From: Pyrocephalus nanus
Lineage: Eukaryota; Chordata; Aves; Passeriformes; Tyrannidae
Length of the DNA stretch: 64,000 nucleotides
Assembly: GCA_038380795.1 (NCBI GenBank)
Contig: CM076266.1
Location: forward strand, 46,150,425 to 46,214,424
Direction: 5' to 3'
In this document: positions 48,383 through 62,800 of the stretch, piece after piece
Numbering within the stretch: the stretch's first letter is position 1
Layout of the letters: the number at the start of each line of letters is the position of its first letter
Position numbers and translations under genes: made by a program
Notes under the pieces: generated by a model
What the model was told of the DNA's origin: nothing
Databases searched by the model: none
Seen by the model: only the letters and a program-made list of their open reading frames with translations

Positions 48383-48772
48383 CCCAGCCAACCCTGAACT
48401 AGTGTGGGATTTGCTGCTCCAGCTGGATTCTGCTAAGTTTATGGTGCCTGATAGGATTCATCCCAGGGTACTCAAAAAGATGGCTAATGTCATTGTGAGA
48501 CCACTCTCAATGATTTTCCAACAGTCTTGGGAATCTGGAGAGGTCCCAATTGTCTGGAAGTTGGCAAATATTGTCCCAGTTTTCAAAGAGGGCAAGAGGG
48601 ATGGCCAAGGTAACTGCAGGCTTGTCATTCTCACATCAGTACTTGGTAAAATTACAGAGAAGACTATTCTGTGATGTATTAAAAAAATGCCTGAAGGATA
48701 ATGCAGTCACTGGTCACAGCCAGCGTAGCTTCATGAGGGGAAAGTCCTGCTTATCAATTTTTTGACATGGTA
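48383..48772 (+). mobile_element. CR1 LINE, reverse-transcriptase region (left part of split copy)
   Basis: Encodes RIHPRVLKKMANVIVRPLSM, SWESGEVPIVWKLANIVPVF and GKITEKTIL, then after a frameshift LKKCLKDNAVTGHSQRSF and MRGKSCLSIF: CR1 ORF2 N-terminal RT motifs. It stops at ...GACATGGTA where the protein should go on to VTRLVDEG; that part resumes at 49428. Confidence 0.9.
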
Positions 48773-49423
48773 TTCTAGCTAGAACAGCTGGGACCAGTTC
48801 ATCACTGTCTGGGTGTAACCCAAACTGTGTATTTTACACCCTCTGTGTCAGCTGTTAGCAACAGACCATTTGCAGCAGCTGCCCAGAGCACACCTGACCC
48901 CTCAGGCTATAATATGGGTTTTAAGAGGCCTGTGAGATAGGAGCATGTTCCTGTCCTCACACCCACAACTCGCAATCACCCCTTGTGGAACTCCCCGCCC
49001 TGGGGGAGGTGCTGGGCATTCCTGCCCAAACCTGAGTGTATTTGATCTTGGGGTCCTGGGACTTCTGGTACCACTCATGAAATCCAGAACCTCGACTGGA
49101 ATGTGACCACTACTCTCAACTAGACTGTGACCTCCACTCTCAACTGGACCGTGACCACCACTCGCACCAACAGGTTCTTCCTCTCCTTTTACTTTTGAAC
49201 TCAGGGAGACCATGTGGGGCTCAGCACAGGGGCCAACGAACACCATTCTGTTTGTGCCCCAGGATGCTGGGTTATACATCTGGGTTTTTGTGGATTAAAA
49301 CCAATTGTTTGTCTGTATAATTGTATTTATTGTATTATTTTTATTAAATTGTATTTCTGACTTATTATTTCTCTTGTGTTGGGTTCATTTCTCCTGCCGG
49401 TTTACCTTTAAACCAATGCTCAA
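48773..49423. mobile_element. 651-bp LTR-like insertion splitting the CR1
   Basis: Foreign sequence between the two halves of the CR1, bounded by GGTA on both sides (48769-48772 and 49424-49427), a candidate target duplication. It contains a TATA-like CTATAATATGGG (about 48908), a GC-rich centre and ATTAAA-type polyadenylation hexamers (about 49293 and 49343) in plus orientation, as in a solo LTR. The termini are not clean TG...CA, so the class is uncertain. No coding motif is seen. Confidence 0.5.
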
Positions 49424-49427
49424 GGTA

Positions 49428-50182
49428 ATCCGAATAGGTGATCAAGGGAAGCCAACTGAGGTAATCCTTTTGGATTTCAATATAGTTTTCAATCCAGTCT
49501 CTCACAATATCCATCTGGACAAAATGTTCAGCACACAGATGGATAAACACATCATGTGGTGGGTGAGCAAGTGGCTCACAGGTTGAGCACAGAGGGTAAT
49601 AGTGACTGGGGTGACATCAGACTGGTGACCTGTCACTAGTGGGGTTCCATGGGGCTCCATCTTAGGCCCTGTGCTCTTCAACATCTTCATAAATTACTTG
49701 GAAGCAGGACTGTATGGGACACTAAGTAAATCTGATGATAATACTAAACTGGGAGGAGCTGTTGACTACATCGAAGACAGAGAGGCCCTGCAGAGGGACT
49801 TGACAAATGCAAGGGCTGAACAATCACCAACTGGATGAAGTTTGACAAGGGCAAGTGCCAGATTCCGCACTTGGGACAGGACAACTCAGGATATACATAC
49901 AGACTAGGGAATGAAAGGCTGGGAAGGGCTCTGGGTGTCCTGGTTGATGGCAGGTTGAACATAAGTCAGCAGAGTGTTGTGGCAGCCAGGAATAGTCCAG
50001 TACTGGAATAGGCTCCCCAGGGAAGTGGTCACAGTGCCGAGCCTGTCAGTTCAAGAAGCATTTGGACAACTCTTTCAGGCACATGGTGTGATTTTTGAGT
50101 TTGGCCTATGCAGGGCCAGGAGTTGAGCTAGATGATGCTTGTGGGTCCCTTCCAGCTTAGGATATTCTATGATTCTGTGATT
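49428..50182 (+). mobile_element. CR1 LINE, RT to 3' end (right part of split copy)
   Basis: Resumes the CR1 frame (IRIGDQGKPTEVILLDF), with the same RT interval as the copy at 4604-5549, and ends at GATATTCTATGATTCTGTGA. An internal deletion lies near 49990, where AGCCAGGAATAGTC jumps to the CTGGAATAGGCTCCCCAGGG part. Frameshifts make it non-functional. Confidence 0.9.
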
Positions 50183-51983
50183 GTGTCCTGCCATCAGAGT
50201 GCTGAGGGATGTCTTGCCCAGTAGGCAGTGCCTGTCCAGAGGCTGGCTGCTAACCTTCTGTTGGGCATCTGCACAGAACTCCTTCAGGGCATGTCATGAT
50301 TCCTTGAGACTAATCATTTCCCTCACCCCAACATTTTATTTAACAGTGTGATAATGTACTTTTATTCTGAAGTCTGCCAGTAGATAGAGCAAATACAATT
50401 TGCATGCAACATCCTGAGAGCTACCTAAATGATAGAATTCCTTTAGGTATCCTGTCTGTGTCTGACCCCCTCAGAGGATTTAAAGAGCAGAAAGAACTTC
50501 TGAGGACACCAGCTCAGGAAGACTTTTCACTTCTTCTATTTTTTTTTTAAATTTTCCTTTATTATTGTAATTGCTAATGCAATTACCACCTTTAAAGATG
50601 CAGTCCTGGCAGACTCAGAAACCATCAGGTCACACTTCAGTTCTAGCCTACAAAAGATACAGTACTGTTCTCACGTCTCTGATCTAGCCAGTACTGCAAC
50701 ATTAACATGGACAAGCTGAAGATGTGACTTGCAAAGTGAAGGGTAAAGATGCAGATTGTCTAAAAGTAATTTTTTTTATGTGAAAGTTCACAATTAATTG
50801 GGAAAACACTTGTGCTCCCAGACTGACACTGTCCCTTTAATAAAATGTCTTGGTCTCTCACTCAGCCCTGGCTAAGTGCCTGACTGTCTTCATTTAAACT
50901 TTGGCCAACTAAACAGCAGTTATGGACCATAAAAGATCTATAAGCAAGGCAGAGACATTTGCAAGTGGATGGGTTATTTATTTGTGGATTGCTTTATTTT
51001 GGTTAGCAAAACATATTTTCCAGTATGACCTACTGGGCTTATTTTCTACACTGAAAGCTTTTTCAATCCATAATTTGCTTTTTGCATGCCTTCAAAGGTA
51101 AGAGACTTAGTTGTTTCCATTCTCTATTTAGAGGACTTCATGTAATATTTCTATGTATGTAACTGCTTGATGCATTTTAGAAGAGGATTTAGGAAGGATA
51201 TTTATATTTAATATGTTGTCTTTGTTATTAATGCTGTTTATAGCTGATAATGCTATTTAAAATGAATTATTGTAAATTACAAGCCTTTTTTTTTGTAAAT
51301 CAGTTTTAATGGAGTTCAGTTTTGTCTAGAAATATGTTGAATTGCTGATTTAATATTTTAATTTTATTAGTGTATGTTGTCATTATAATATAATATTGTC
51401 TTTATGAAAAATATTACACACATTCTATAACATACATGTAATATTAATAATACATAATTCATTACTAAGGCACTGTTTCTTAGAAGAATGAGTTGTTCAT
51501 ACTGATTCTTCAGACCTAGGTAATATATCTGCATCCTAAAAGATGCAGATATTTGCTTATTCCTAATAATTAGAGATTTCAAGAAACAAACTACATCCTG
51601 TATTTCTGCTAATTTAATATAATTATTTTAATATCAAAGTACATTAATCACAATATGCTTTAGTAATAGTTTATTTCACCCTTCTGTTCTAGATATTCAA
51701 ATGAAAGCTAAAGACTTTTTGTTAAGAATAAAAAGACAGCACTGTGTTCTGCCCATATTTCTTCTCTAGTAAAACAGGTTCTAATATACATGTGAGCTAC
51801 AGTTGGGATAGTGCTGGCTGCTGTGCTTAAATTATCTATGCAATGAATTTTTATAATTGCTTTTTATACCTTGTCTTTAGAATTATGCTTCCTACAGATG
51901 CATATTCTATATGTAAAGTATCTGTATTTATTTATTTGCATTTGTTAATGAAGCATTCACAGGTGGTTTTTTACTTTTAACAG
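50183..51983. other. COL28A1: Upstream region of COL28A1
   Basis: No coding sequence or named repeat recognised. A donor-like CAAAG|GTAAGAG near 51096 could close a non-coding first exon of COL28A1, since the coding exon at 51984 has a good acceptor. No CpG island; a TATA-type tissue-restricted promoter is possible but not located. Confidence 0.35.
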
Positions 51984-52140
51984 GAAGGACAAGTTGTCTA
52001 ATTTGGGATGAAAGACACTATGCAGGAAAAACGCTTTTTCTTTTTCTTTTTACTTCTGGCTGTGACAACAAACTGGATAGTAAATGGGCAAAACAGAAAG
52101 AAAGAAAAGGATACTGACTCTCCTATGCAAAAAGATGAAG
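51984..52140 (+). CDS. COL28A1: COL28A1 exon with start codon and signal peptide
   Basis: Acceptor TTTTAACAG| at 51983, ATG at 52008 (MKDTMQEKR then a phenylalanine/leucine-rich core), ending AAAGATGAAG|GTAAAA in phase 1. A second in-frame ATG at 52020 could also serve. Codons 1-44 plus one base. Confidence 0.88.
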
Positions 52141-55100
52141 GTAAAACCATTTTCTTGAAATTTCTGATTGCCCATGTTGCAAGTTTCCACGTATTTCAGG
52201 ATAAATAGTTAGTAATTGACAACTTGTATGTAAATTTATAAAATATGTTTTATTTTGAAAGTCAGGCCTGCAGAGTACTGTGTGAGCTTTTCATGGACAT
52301 GGATTCCAGTTTGATCAATGATTTTCATTGACACATATATATCTTTTAAGAGTAATTGTAAGGAACCTACTTTTTAGTTTGAAATTACATGTTGAAAATT
52401 GTATACAAAATCAATTAAAATACTAAACCAATCCCATCAAGACCCTAGCTTAAAAATTTTCATTAGAATTTCTTGGCTTTTATCATGAAATTTATCCTTA
52501 ACATTTTTACTGGAAAGACAGAAAAATCCTTGGGAAAATGATTTGAGGATTGGTATTGTTGCAAAGAATTATCTAAAATCTGTTAAGCAGGTATTCCCAT
52601 CACACATAGATTTAACTTTCTTGTTCCATTACAGGTGCTGTGTGTCTCATTGATATAGTCTTTATCTTGGACAGTTCAGAAAGTGCCAAAAATCAGTTGT
52701 TTGATTTACAGAAGAATTTTGTTCAAAACATAACTGACAGCCTTTTCCAGATGAAGCCAGTTAAGTCTCAGATGTATAACGTCAAACTGGCAGGTATGCA
52801 GTTCAGCAGCACAGTCAGTATTGATCATCCCTTTACAGCCTGGAAAAATGTCCAGAATTTTAAAGAGAAAATTAATTCTCTGGGCCTTATTGGCCATGGC
52901 ACTTGCTCCTATTACGCAGTTTCCAATGCCACTCAGATGTTTAAAACTGAAGGTCGTAAGAGAAGTGTGAAAGTGGCTTTTTTGATGACTGATGGTGTGG
53001 ATCATCCAAACAGCCCTAATGTACAGGGTATAGCCACAGCAGCTAGAAGTCTTGGAATACATTTTTTTACCATTGGCCTCTCTAAGAAAACAGTGGAAGA
53101 ATTAAAATTGCGCACAATATCTGGTGATTCGTCCTCTAAACCTGTCTTGTGCCTGGATGATGAGAACCTGGTAGCTGATATTGCACTGGAACTGGTAAGT
53201 AATGTTGATGCTAATCTTGTCACATGTCTATCCATGGCAAATTTCATTTAACTTTGATGGGTAAGCCCTGAAGACTGTTTTGTGGTGCCTTCTTTGCTAT
53301 GTCAGGAGTCAGGGCATAGGGAGCTTCCTTCTCCCAGACACTCTCCAAGGAGTTGTGTGCTTGGACAACAATAGTTCAGCTGTGCTCAGAGTATGTCTCT
53401 GAGCATATGAAAATACTTTAGAAGGTAGCTTGTTCTCATTCATAAGGCTGATGAAATCATAGTCCCTGTGGTTAGCATTGTTCCTTAATACTGTCTGCTT
53501 ATATCTCATATGTTTTTGATCATTATATGGGTCACATGACCCTCTATTCCTATCAAGAACTCTTTTCATATGAGTAGTTCCACATACTGGTTTTTACCAC
53601 TGTGAGGAAGGAATGAAGGATAAAGGCTCCATTTGTCATGAAAATTCTATAAACTAGAGAGGAAAAATTAGTACTCAAAGAAAATCTGAATGAAAGTAAT
53701 GTTTTTATTTTATTTCATTTTCAGGAAGCCTTGCTACAGAAGCAGGTAGGTTTTTTGAGTTTTGTGTGGTTTGATTATTCTCATTTATACTAGATTTCCT
53801 GATGTCTGCTACCTCTATAATACAACGAGACTCAAGGATTAATCAACCTTCTTTCTCTAAGTAAATTTTCTGATTGGTTGGTTTTATTTTAATTTTTGTC
53901 CATTTCTTCCATCCCTTCTCTACATTTGTTCATTAGTGTGTACTATCAACAATAAGATGCCTACCTGAATGGAATAGGGCCAGTACAACACATGCAAATT
54001 CATTAGTCATCTCATTAGAAAACAATAGCAATGCCAAAATGTTCCAAACTTAATGTAATGTTTCACAGTACTGTGTGCTATGTATATGCTGTCTTAAACA
54101 TTTGTAGTTACTAGAGTAACTTATTATTTTTGTTATAAATAAATCAAGAAACTGATTTTGATTGTGCTATATGGAAGTTTAATGTTGATTATATGAGAAA
54201 TAAACATATTAGAAAATAATTTATTTCCTGTTATACCACTTTCACGCTCTTTAGTCTGTCACTGGTCAAAACAAGAATTTTAACTTTGAAGTTTTGCAAT
54301 AATACATTTGAAAAACGTTCTCCTTTATGTTTCTATTAACCTTGTAGTGTGTGCAGAAGAAATGTGAGTGTGAAAAGGGAGTAAAAGGAGACAAAGGTGA
54401 CTCTGTAAGTACTCATTCATTTGAAAAGGCTCCAAAATCTGAAGTCTAATCAAGATCAATATTACTCAGTATTTTAGTTGGTTACTATGTCAACTATGTA
54501 AAAAGCAAGACATTAGCTGTGCATGTAATGCAAAAAGATTGATTTATATTGTAGCATATCACTGTGAAAGGCCTGTATTAAAAGACCTCAGGAAAAAAAC
54601 CTCCATGTATAATCAGATACTATCTTGAAAGTGAATTTATATTATCGGGTCATAAAACACTGGATAAATAGGTACATGATTTTGGAGCCCAAATAAAAAA
54701 AGAATCTGCAATGGGAAAAGCAAGGTCCACTAGACAAAGATTTACTTCTGTCAGAAAGTTCTATTTGTGTAAGGGGTAAAGGTTCAAAATCTGAGGGTGA
54801 TGGGCTGCAGAGGAAAGGTCTGATGTGACACTTAAACACATTGCTGTTTCTTGCCTCTGGTAAGGAAAAGTGTTAGTTCAGACAGTGAATGACCTCAGTA
54901 ATTTTTTCTTTAGGGCTGTTCAATATTGACACTAAGCTCTTCTATACTGAGGTTTTTCTATGCAGAGATCAGATAGTGGTGGGTAACTGAGAAATGGGAA
55001 GGACAAACTCTGCATGTTTTCTGTAATGCCTTCCCAACTAGATTTTTCAGATGCTTTGTAGAAAATTTGTTTATGACTGCATGTTTAAAAGAATTTGCTA

Positions 55101-56787
55101 CTTTATAATACCAGAGTGATTTTAGCTAAGTGAATGTTTTGTCACATGTACCATACTTTAATCAGTGTGGGTTTCTATCTGTGCTTATTACAGAATGATT
55201 TTGGAGCAAGAATGATTTTGGGGCTAAGATTAAAGTCTTAGAGAATCTGTGGAATTTTATCTTCATAATGGTAATAACTTTTTTTCTACTTTGTTTCAGG
55301 GCAGTGGTAGCAAAGGGGAAAAAGGGGAGCCAGGACCAAAAGGAAACAAGGTAATGTGAATTTAAATAAAATAAAGCAAATTTCTATCTAGTTATGAAAA
55401 TCATAGAAGTGAATATAGCAAAGGAAAAATATTTTAAAATAGAATTTATATGTTGACTTCTGCTATGAAAGCTTTATAGTTAGCTGCTTTAAAAGAGTGA
55501 GAGAAAAATTTAAAACTAACTGCTACAAGTTAACACTGTCTGTCATTCCAGTTTTTCTCTGATAGCAGGTGTCTGAATATAGCCGAAGGCTCCTTAAGTT
55601 CCACAGAGCTTTCTAACATTTCACAGACCTCTCAATCAGAGTGGCTTGCCCTAATGACTAAGAGTTCAGTCACCTAATGACAATAGTTGAGTTTTCTGTG
55701 TTAATCTTCAGGAAATTTGTGTCCTTGATTGTGAAAGGAGGAAGTATGAATGCTAGTAAATAGGAAAAGCCACTTCTGCTCCTTAAAGAGTATTCTTGGG
55801 TTTAGTGTAGTAGGGATAAATGAAAGGGCATTACATATTTCAGTTGTATTTCTTTGTGTCCAATAGGGCGATACTCAAAAAGGAGATCCTGGAGAAAAAG
55901 GTGAAGAGGTATGTGACTACTGGAGTGCTAACTCATATTTGGTCTTTTTGGATTTTCTGAACCAGAAATGTGGTTTCCATTTTTCATGTTTCTACTTAAT
56001 TCAATTATTTAAAGCTCCTAAACTAAACTCTGGTTTAGAGAAGCATCTATACTGAGAGGCGCAGTCTAACCATGCAATGGTACAGAGATGGGGTGCTGAC
56101 AGAAGGAACTTTTGAAGCCGTGTGATTTTGTATTGACTTGCATTAGGCTTATCCCAAAGGCAGAACTGAAAATGTCATCACTAAAAACATCTAGGTAGTC
56201 CTCCAGTGACTTCTGACATCTGATATTTTTTAGCCTGAATTCTTGTTGATTCACTGGAGAAAGACTAACTCTACTGCCTGTATAAGATTAGTTCAGTTTA
56301 AAAGTCCCATTTAAATGGCAGCATATATCTACTAAGAGGCTGGCAAGCTGAGTGACATATTTACAGCTAATACATGACTGAAAAATGCACATCCAGATTT
56401 GCAGAGAATTATATGTTAAATAGGTCCAGAGAGAGAGTTTATTGTTGTAAACAGTTAAACTTGTGAAACACAATTCTTCACTGTGGGAATTGGTTTTTTT
56501 ACTACTTAAATTAGCTGCACATTAGACCTTTGCTTTCTCTTTTATGTTTTTTTTTTTCTTTTTCTTTTTTTCCTTAATTTTTTATTAGGGAGCTCCTGGC
56601 TTCAAAGGAGACAAGGTAAGTTTTTTGTAGAATAGAAGTAATCTGAAAAGAAATTGCCACTTGCTGACAGTGTATGTGAAAGAATGGAAAGAAAAGTTTG
56701 TCTTGTCTTTTTGACATGAGAGCTCCTAATGCAGTCCCTAGAAGTAAATTCATAATTTCTGTAAATGCTTACAGTCTGGATTGTGGG

Positions 56788-56825
<38 letters not shown>

Positions 56826-59800
56826 GAAAATGTAATTTAAGTATATATAAAAAAAGTATCAACCACCAGAAATTTAGTTTGTGGAAGGAAAAGAAAATTG
56901 AGAGTTAAATAAGAGGTTAAGTAAAAAGAATGTGAAATTTTTTACTATAAACACAATGTGGCAATCATTAGTTGTCAAAAAGCTTGCCACAAGGAAGTTT
57001 ACTTTTAAACTAATTATAACTTGCAAGGGCTAATACTTGATAAAAAAAATTCTCAAGGTAGGCTCTCCAAGATGTTTGAAAAATTATACACTTCAATGAC
57101 TTACAAGATTCTAAAGCCAAAATTTGCACTGCAAACTGGAACATCATAGCCAGAAATGGAACAGAAATAATCCCATTTTGAATTTGCTCAGTTTGGACAC
57201 TTATCTCTCTGCATTTTTAGTAAAAGCAATGCCTCTCTTTGTATTCATTAGAAAAAGTAATATGGAAACATTTCTGGGAAACAGGAAGAATGGACTCATA
57301 TGTCTGCTTTCCATATGTCTATTGATATGTTAAATCATCAGTGTAACACATTAATAATTCTCTTTGTTCATTCCATTTGAACAATCTCACAATTGCTATT
57401 CAGAAAAATCTCAGACATCAGAGTAATGAAATCAAAGCATATAGAGAATCTCTAGAGGCAGTGCAGTGAGGTAGAAAAACACACCAAAACTTATTAGATA
57501 TTAAATGTATTATCCTCTTATGATGTAGGTTGGGAATTTTGTAGGCATTTTCAGAGAGAAATACATTTATTTTTAATAGAACAGACCATATCTTCTACAG
57601 ACCATATCTGGTGATGCCAATTCCAGGTCCTCAGAATCTACTAACCCTCTATTGCTGCAGTGTAATCAAACAACTTGTTTAGCTGTGAACCTTTCAATTT
57701 CTTATAAAGGGTGACAGAGGAGAGTGTGGACCCCCAGGAATAAAAGGAGAAAGAGTAAGTATAATTTTTATTTGAACTGGTTTGTGTTGATTAAGATAAC
57801 AGAAAATCTTGTAACATATTCATAAATATAGCTAGAAAAGATTATTGTAAATTTGGGGCACCTTATCATTCCTTGGTGTTAGAGATACATCATAGTAGAA
57901 ATATGATTCATAGAAACTCATCCCACAGTTCACCATATTCTTTTTTTTTTCCATTTTGCAGAAGAAATGCAGACCCTTACCTAAAACAAAAGTTGTCTTA
58001 ACCAGTGCCAAGCCCTGCTTATGTAGGATTGAGCATCTTACGGAGAGCACCAGATTTATTTCCTTAAAATTTTAATTGCAATAGGAGTGTATAAAGTCAT
58101 ATTAAAATAGAAGCCGGTTCTTACCCACCATGAACAACTTTCAGGTTTACCAGCCCATCTGTGTTGATATGCATTCACCCCTCTATCCAGTCCTCCTCTT
58201 CTTTCAACCTGAAGTGCAGAAGTGTTGTGGATGAATATAGATTTTTAGCTGGTTTTTTTACATTCTGAAAGATGGAAGGAAAGTGTACTTCAGAGTGAGA
58301 TCATCATGTATCTTGGGTTTATATAAGAATATTTGTATGAGTACTGTAAACTACCAATTTCTTGTTAGAATTAAGTACTACCAACTAGATTGCACTTATC
58401 ATTCTATTAGAACATATTTTTCCAGTTTATCATCTTATGCTTACCTTTATCAAAGACCACCCTGGAAAGTTTTTGTTTATGGGAAGCTGTTATTTGATGA
58501 TTAATTTCATGAAGGAATTAGGAAATATTCAGATAAGAAGTATTTGTTGCAAAGAAAGAAGGGTATTATACTGTAATTAAAATCTAAAGGCTGAGAATAT
58601 CTTGTGACATACTGGGGTTCAATACAGCAGCAAGTGACTCAGAAAAGTCTGAAATACCAATGAAAAAAGGAGAAAGTTGTATCTCTCAGAGGAATAAAGA
58701 AAGATCATAACTTCTTTATCCAGTCAATATGTGAGAAATAGCATGAGATTATGTGAAATGTCTACTAAGTCAAAAGGAAACAGTTCAGAAACTGGCAGAG
58801 AACAAAATCAAAGAAACCGAGAAATCTGGATGGAGAAAACATATGTCAGGGCTGCCAGAAATCTGCTTGCTTCATTTCTGTTAAGGACAATGACAAAAAA
58901 AAGTTTATCATTTGAGCCTCTGCAGAGATTATAATGGATTATGCAATTCAAGAACTTAGTGAACAAATAAAAATTATTCTCTCTTCCAGAATTTCCATGT
59001 TCACATTTACAAATCCAGAGGAATAAATAGTTATGTATTTTTTTAAATTTAAGGAGGACACATATGGCCAAAAGTATGAGAAGTAAATTCAATATTCTAA
59101 AGGTGGATCTTTACCTGGAGTGATGGATATTGATGCATAATTCCGAGAAATGTTTCCTGATTTGAAAACATGGCATTTTCCACCATCACTTTCTCAGCTC
59201 ACTAATCAGACTGAATCCAATACAGGTTCTGGTGCTTTGAATCAGAGTTTTTTTCAAATGTTGTTCAGGCTTAAAAATCACACAGATTCTGTTTGGCTTT
59301 TAAATTAAAACTGACTCAAGTCATACATTTGTACGCTACCCAAAGTAGCGACAATTGCATCACTGTATCATTGTTTGCGCCTTCCACTGCTTGTTGAGCT
59401 GGAAATGGGCTGGAACTGAGGGGGGTTATCACTCTCTCTGGCAGCTGATGCTTTGCCTGGGAGCAAATGCCAGGGAGTAGAGAATAGTTTAACAATTCTG
59501 ACTGAATCTGTAGGAGAGGGTGGTCGATGGAGTGTGGCTATGTAGGTATCACTGCTATATTCATCAAGGCTATTAGAAGTTTAGAACATGACACATGCCT
59601 TTAAAAATGCAGCAGCCTGCCAGTGCCTCTGTGTGGAGATGTTGCTAATTAAAAGAAAAGTAAGAGAAAGAAAAGACCGGTTAGCTATTTACTGAAAGCT
59701 ATTTTTGCTTTAGAAATACATTATAACTTAGTATTGACTCCAATGGAATCGAAATTCTGTAGAATATGCATTATTGTGACTATAGAAAAATACGGCCCAG

Positions 59801-62800
59801 CAGAAAGATTTGTGAAAAATCTATAGTGATGGTAAGAGCTCATTAAATGGAGAAATGACAGCTAATGGAAGAAAAAAGAATGGAATTTTATATTTTTTGG
59901 ATGCATTTTTAATGGATTTTGTGAATTATTAGTGTGATTCTGCAGTTTGAGTTAGTGAAGCAAAGTTACCTAACATAATGAACTATTTGGGGTGAGGGTG
60001 TGTTTTTGGGGGGCTAGACTGTTAAGTATGTCCCAAGCTTAAAAGGGTACAATTTTAATATATAAAAACATTACACTCAGATTAAGGGTAATTTTCCTTC
60101 CCATTGCTCTAGATGATATTAGATGCCACCTGAAGGAAAAACCCAATAGGAAGAGAAAAAAAAATGTGAAAGAAAGTGCTAAACAAAGAAAGCTATTATA
60201 AAAAAGCTACTCTGAAAAACAGCCTTTTCCCCTCTACATGTAGAGATAATTATATTATTGCCAGAACGTTATGGTTTTAATAAATTCCACATTATCTGTA
60301 GCACCAAGACCATAGAAGATAAAAGCCAGATTTACTAATAGCCATATGAAGTTTTAAATATACAGTCTTTAAAATAGTCTTTTAAGTTTCCAAGTTTTGC
60401 ATGAGGAAAAACACAGCCATAAGCAAAATGGGTAAATTTGGAATTGTCTTTATATCAGTAAAAATTCCATCGTTTATAATAATCTGGATACAGATGAACT
60501 GAATTGTGATTCTGGTCCAAAGGCTTCATGAAAATATTAGGAAACCCAAACAGTAAGGTTTACCTAGAAATATAGTCAACTTTGTTGCTATATCCTGTAT
60601 TTTGGCAACAGCTGCATGCACAGAATCCACAGTAACACAATATCAGTGTTGCTAATACCTAATCAGTCCCACGTGGAGATACATGTGCTATTCTGCTTAG
60701 AGGTACCAGTTTTCTTTGAGTTTTCCCTGCCTTTTAAGATGCAGCTCTTCTTGGTGCTGTGTTAATTTATTAGATTATGAAGATATGCTCGAAAATCTTG
60801 TATTTTGATTAGGCATTAAATTTCATAGCTACTCTTCAAATTATTATATTGTTCTGTAATGGAATGAATTTAAATCTGGGCATCAAATTCTACATTATTC
60901 TTGGTTTAAAGCTGCAGCAGTAGCACTCGAAGTACATATTTATCAGAAATTAAGCTTCAAGGATAATCTATTCATTTACTTTCACTGTATCTTTCCATTC
61001 CCGCATCTTGGCTTCATTCTTTGGCAGATTAAAAACTCGTTGATTTTTGAAGAAACACCTGTCTTCAATGTTATTTTTTACTCTTCCATTGACCTCTAAA
61101 AAACCTCATTGAAAGGTTTCAGAACTCAGCACATAAAATTTCTCAGTATATACAGAATTTCAATTCCCAAAATATGAATACCTCCCCATAAAATAAACAC
61201 ATTTTGATAAAAAAATCTTTAAAAATTTTTTAAAATTATGTGGCTATGTTGACTTTATTAGAAATACAACAAACATGGAAAAGAATTAGAAGCTGCAGTC
61301 AAAGATAGCAGTAGGAACAACAGTTGTGCTATGTATGTGCATTTGTGGCTAAGGCAAGAACCTTGAGTGCAATGTTGGAAGCATAAGCACTACTTAATTT
61401 CCAAATGTCCATCTTTTTATCAAGAAAAATCTGAGGAAGCATCAAACTATTGAAAGAAGTCAGGACTCAGGATATGACACATATAAATTAATGGTTTTTT
61501 ATCTTTCATGATATATGTTAAAGAATGGCTTTATAACATTATTTTCTATCTCAGCAACTTGTAGGCCAGAATATTGACCTTGCTCTTAATCTAAACAAAC
61601 ATCTTCAGGATAGATTTTGATTTTGTTTGTTTGTTTGTGTTTGTTTCTTTACTTTGAAAATTTATTTCTATAGCCCTAAATGAGGCTTTGGAAAGACATT
61701 GGCAGAATTTGATTAAGATTCCATTCACATTAATAGTTTCTTTCTGTTTTTTTCTTTAGGGAGAACAAGGCCCTCCAGGTCCCTCTGGTCCTCCAGGACT
61801 CGTTGGCATTGGAGAGCCAGGACCCAAGGTACTTTTTTGCTTTTACTACTCTAATTTGTACATTCGTTGAACTCCTGTATATTTTCTGTTCAGTGGGGCA
61901 GATCCCAGGACATGGAGGGGGTTTACATAGCTCAGAAACTACTATTTTGCTGTGTGAAACTAACAACACTGGGATCTTCCAGAATTACAAATAGTTTGTG
62001 GAAAAAGAGTGTCATCCCCACTGTTTTTACTACTTTGGAGAAAGATAAAAATCCTCTGTGCTGTTATCCTTGAAGCACATAGTCCTCAGAACTAACTGGA
62101 GAAATTGTGGAGACTGTGAAACCTTATAAATAGAAGATACAGAAACTAAACAGTTCCTGGAGTTTCCATACAATCTAGTATTCCACTGAAATAGGCTTCA
62201 GTTGCAGTACCTAGACAAGAGACTATGGTGAGGATCCCTCATGTCTGATCATTCCTACTTCATGATTGAGTTGTACTGCACCCAAATTTAGTCTAACTTA
62301 GCTCCCTGATCCCTGTCATCTCTTAGACTCTGAAGTTTTAAGCAATTAGCCCTATGTCATGAGAGCTGGAATGCAATCTAGTGCTCCAAGTATTAATTGA
62401 AAAGTACTTTCAAATGTTTCTAAAATGTTGTTCATGCTTTTTCTATTCTTTAGAAGTTAAACATTTGATTTCGCATCTCTCTGCTGACACCATTAAGACA
62501 TCTTATGAAAATTTTATGCTCCTCAAAAGTATCAACTTGAATTAGGACTGAACTTTCTCTTTTTCCCAAGGGTGCTCAAGGTCAAGAAGGTAAAATTGGA
62601 TTGCCAGGACCTCCTGGAACTGGTGAGCCAGGATTACCTGTAAGTCAATGATATATACATTGGAAGTTGAAATATAATAAGTCTTACTGAGTGTAATTGA
62701 TTGACAGTAGCTATATTGGCTACCACCTTGTACCTAGTCTGAAGCAGCAGAAGCAGGTTCAGCTATGACAGTCCAGTATTGCAGCAATAGTTGTGTCTTG

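Noticed and set aside
52706..53062. 118-codon minus-strand frame
   Set aside because: Shadow of the COL28A1 vWA exon, whose plus-strand translation is clearly conserved.
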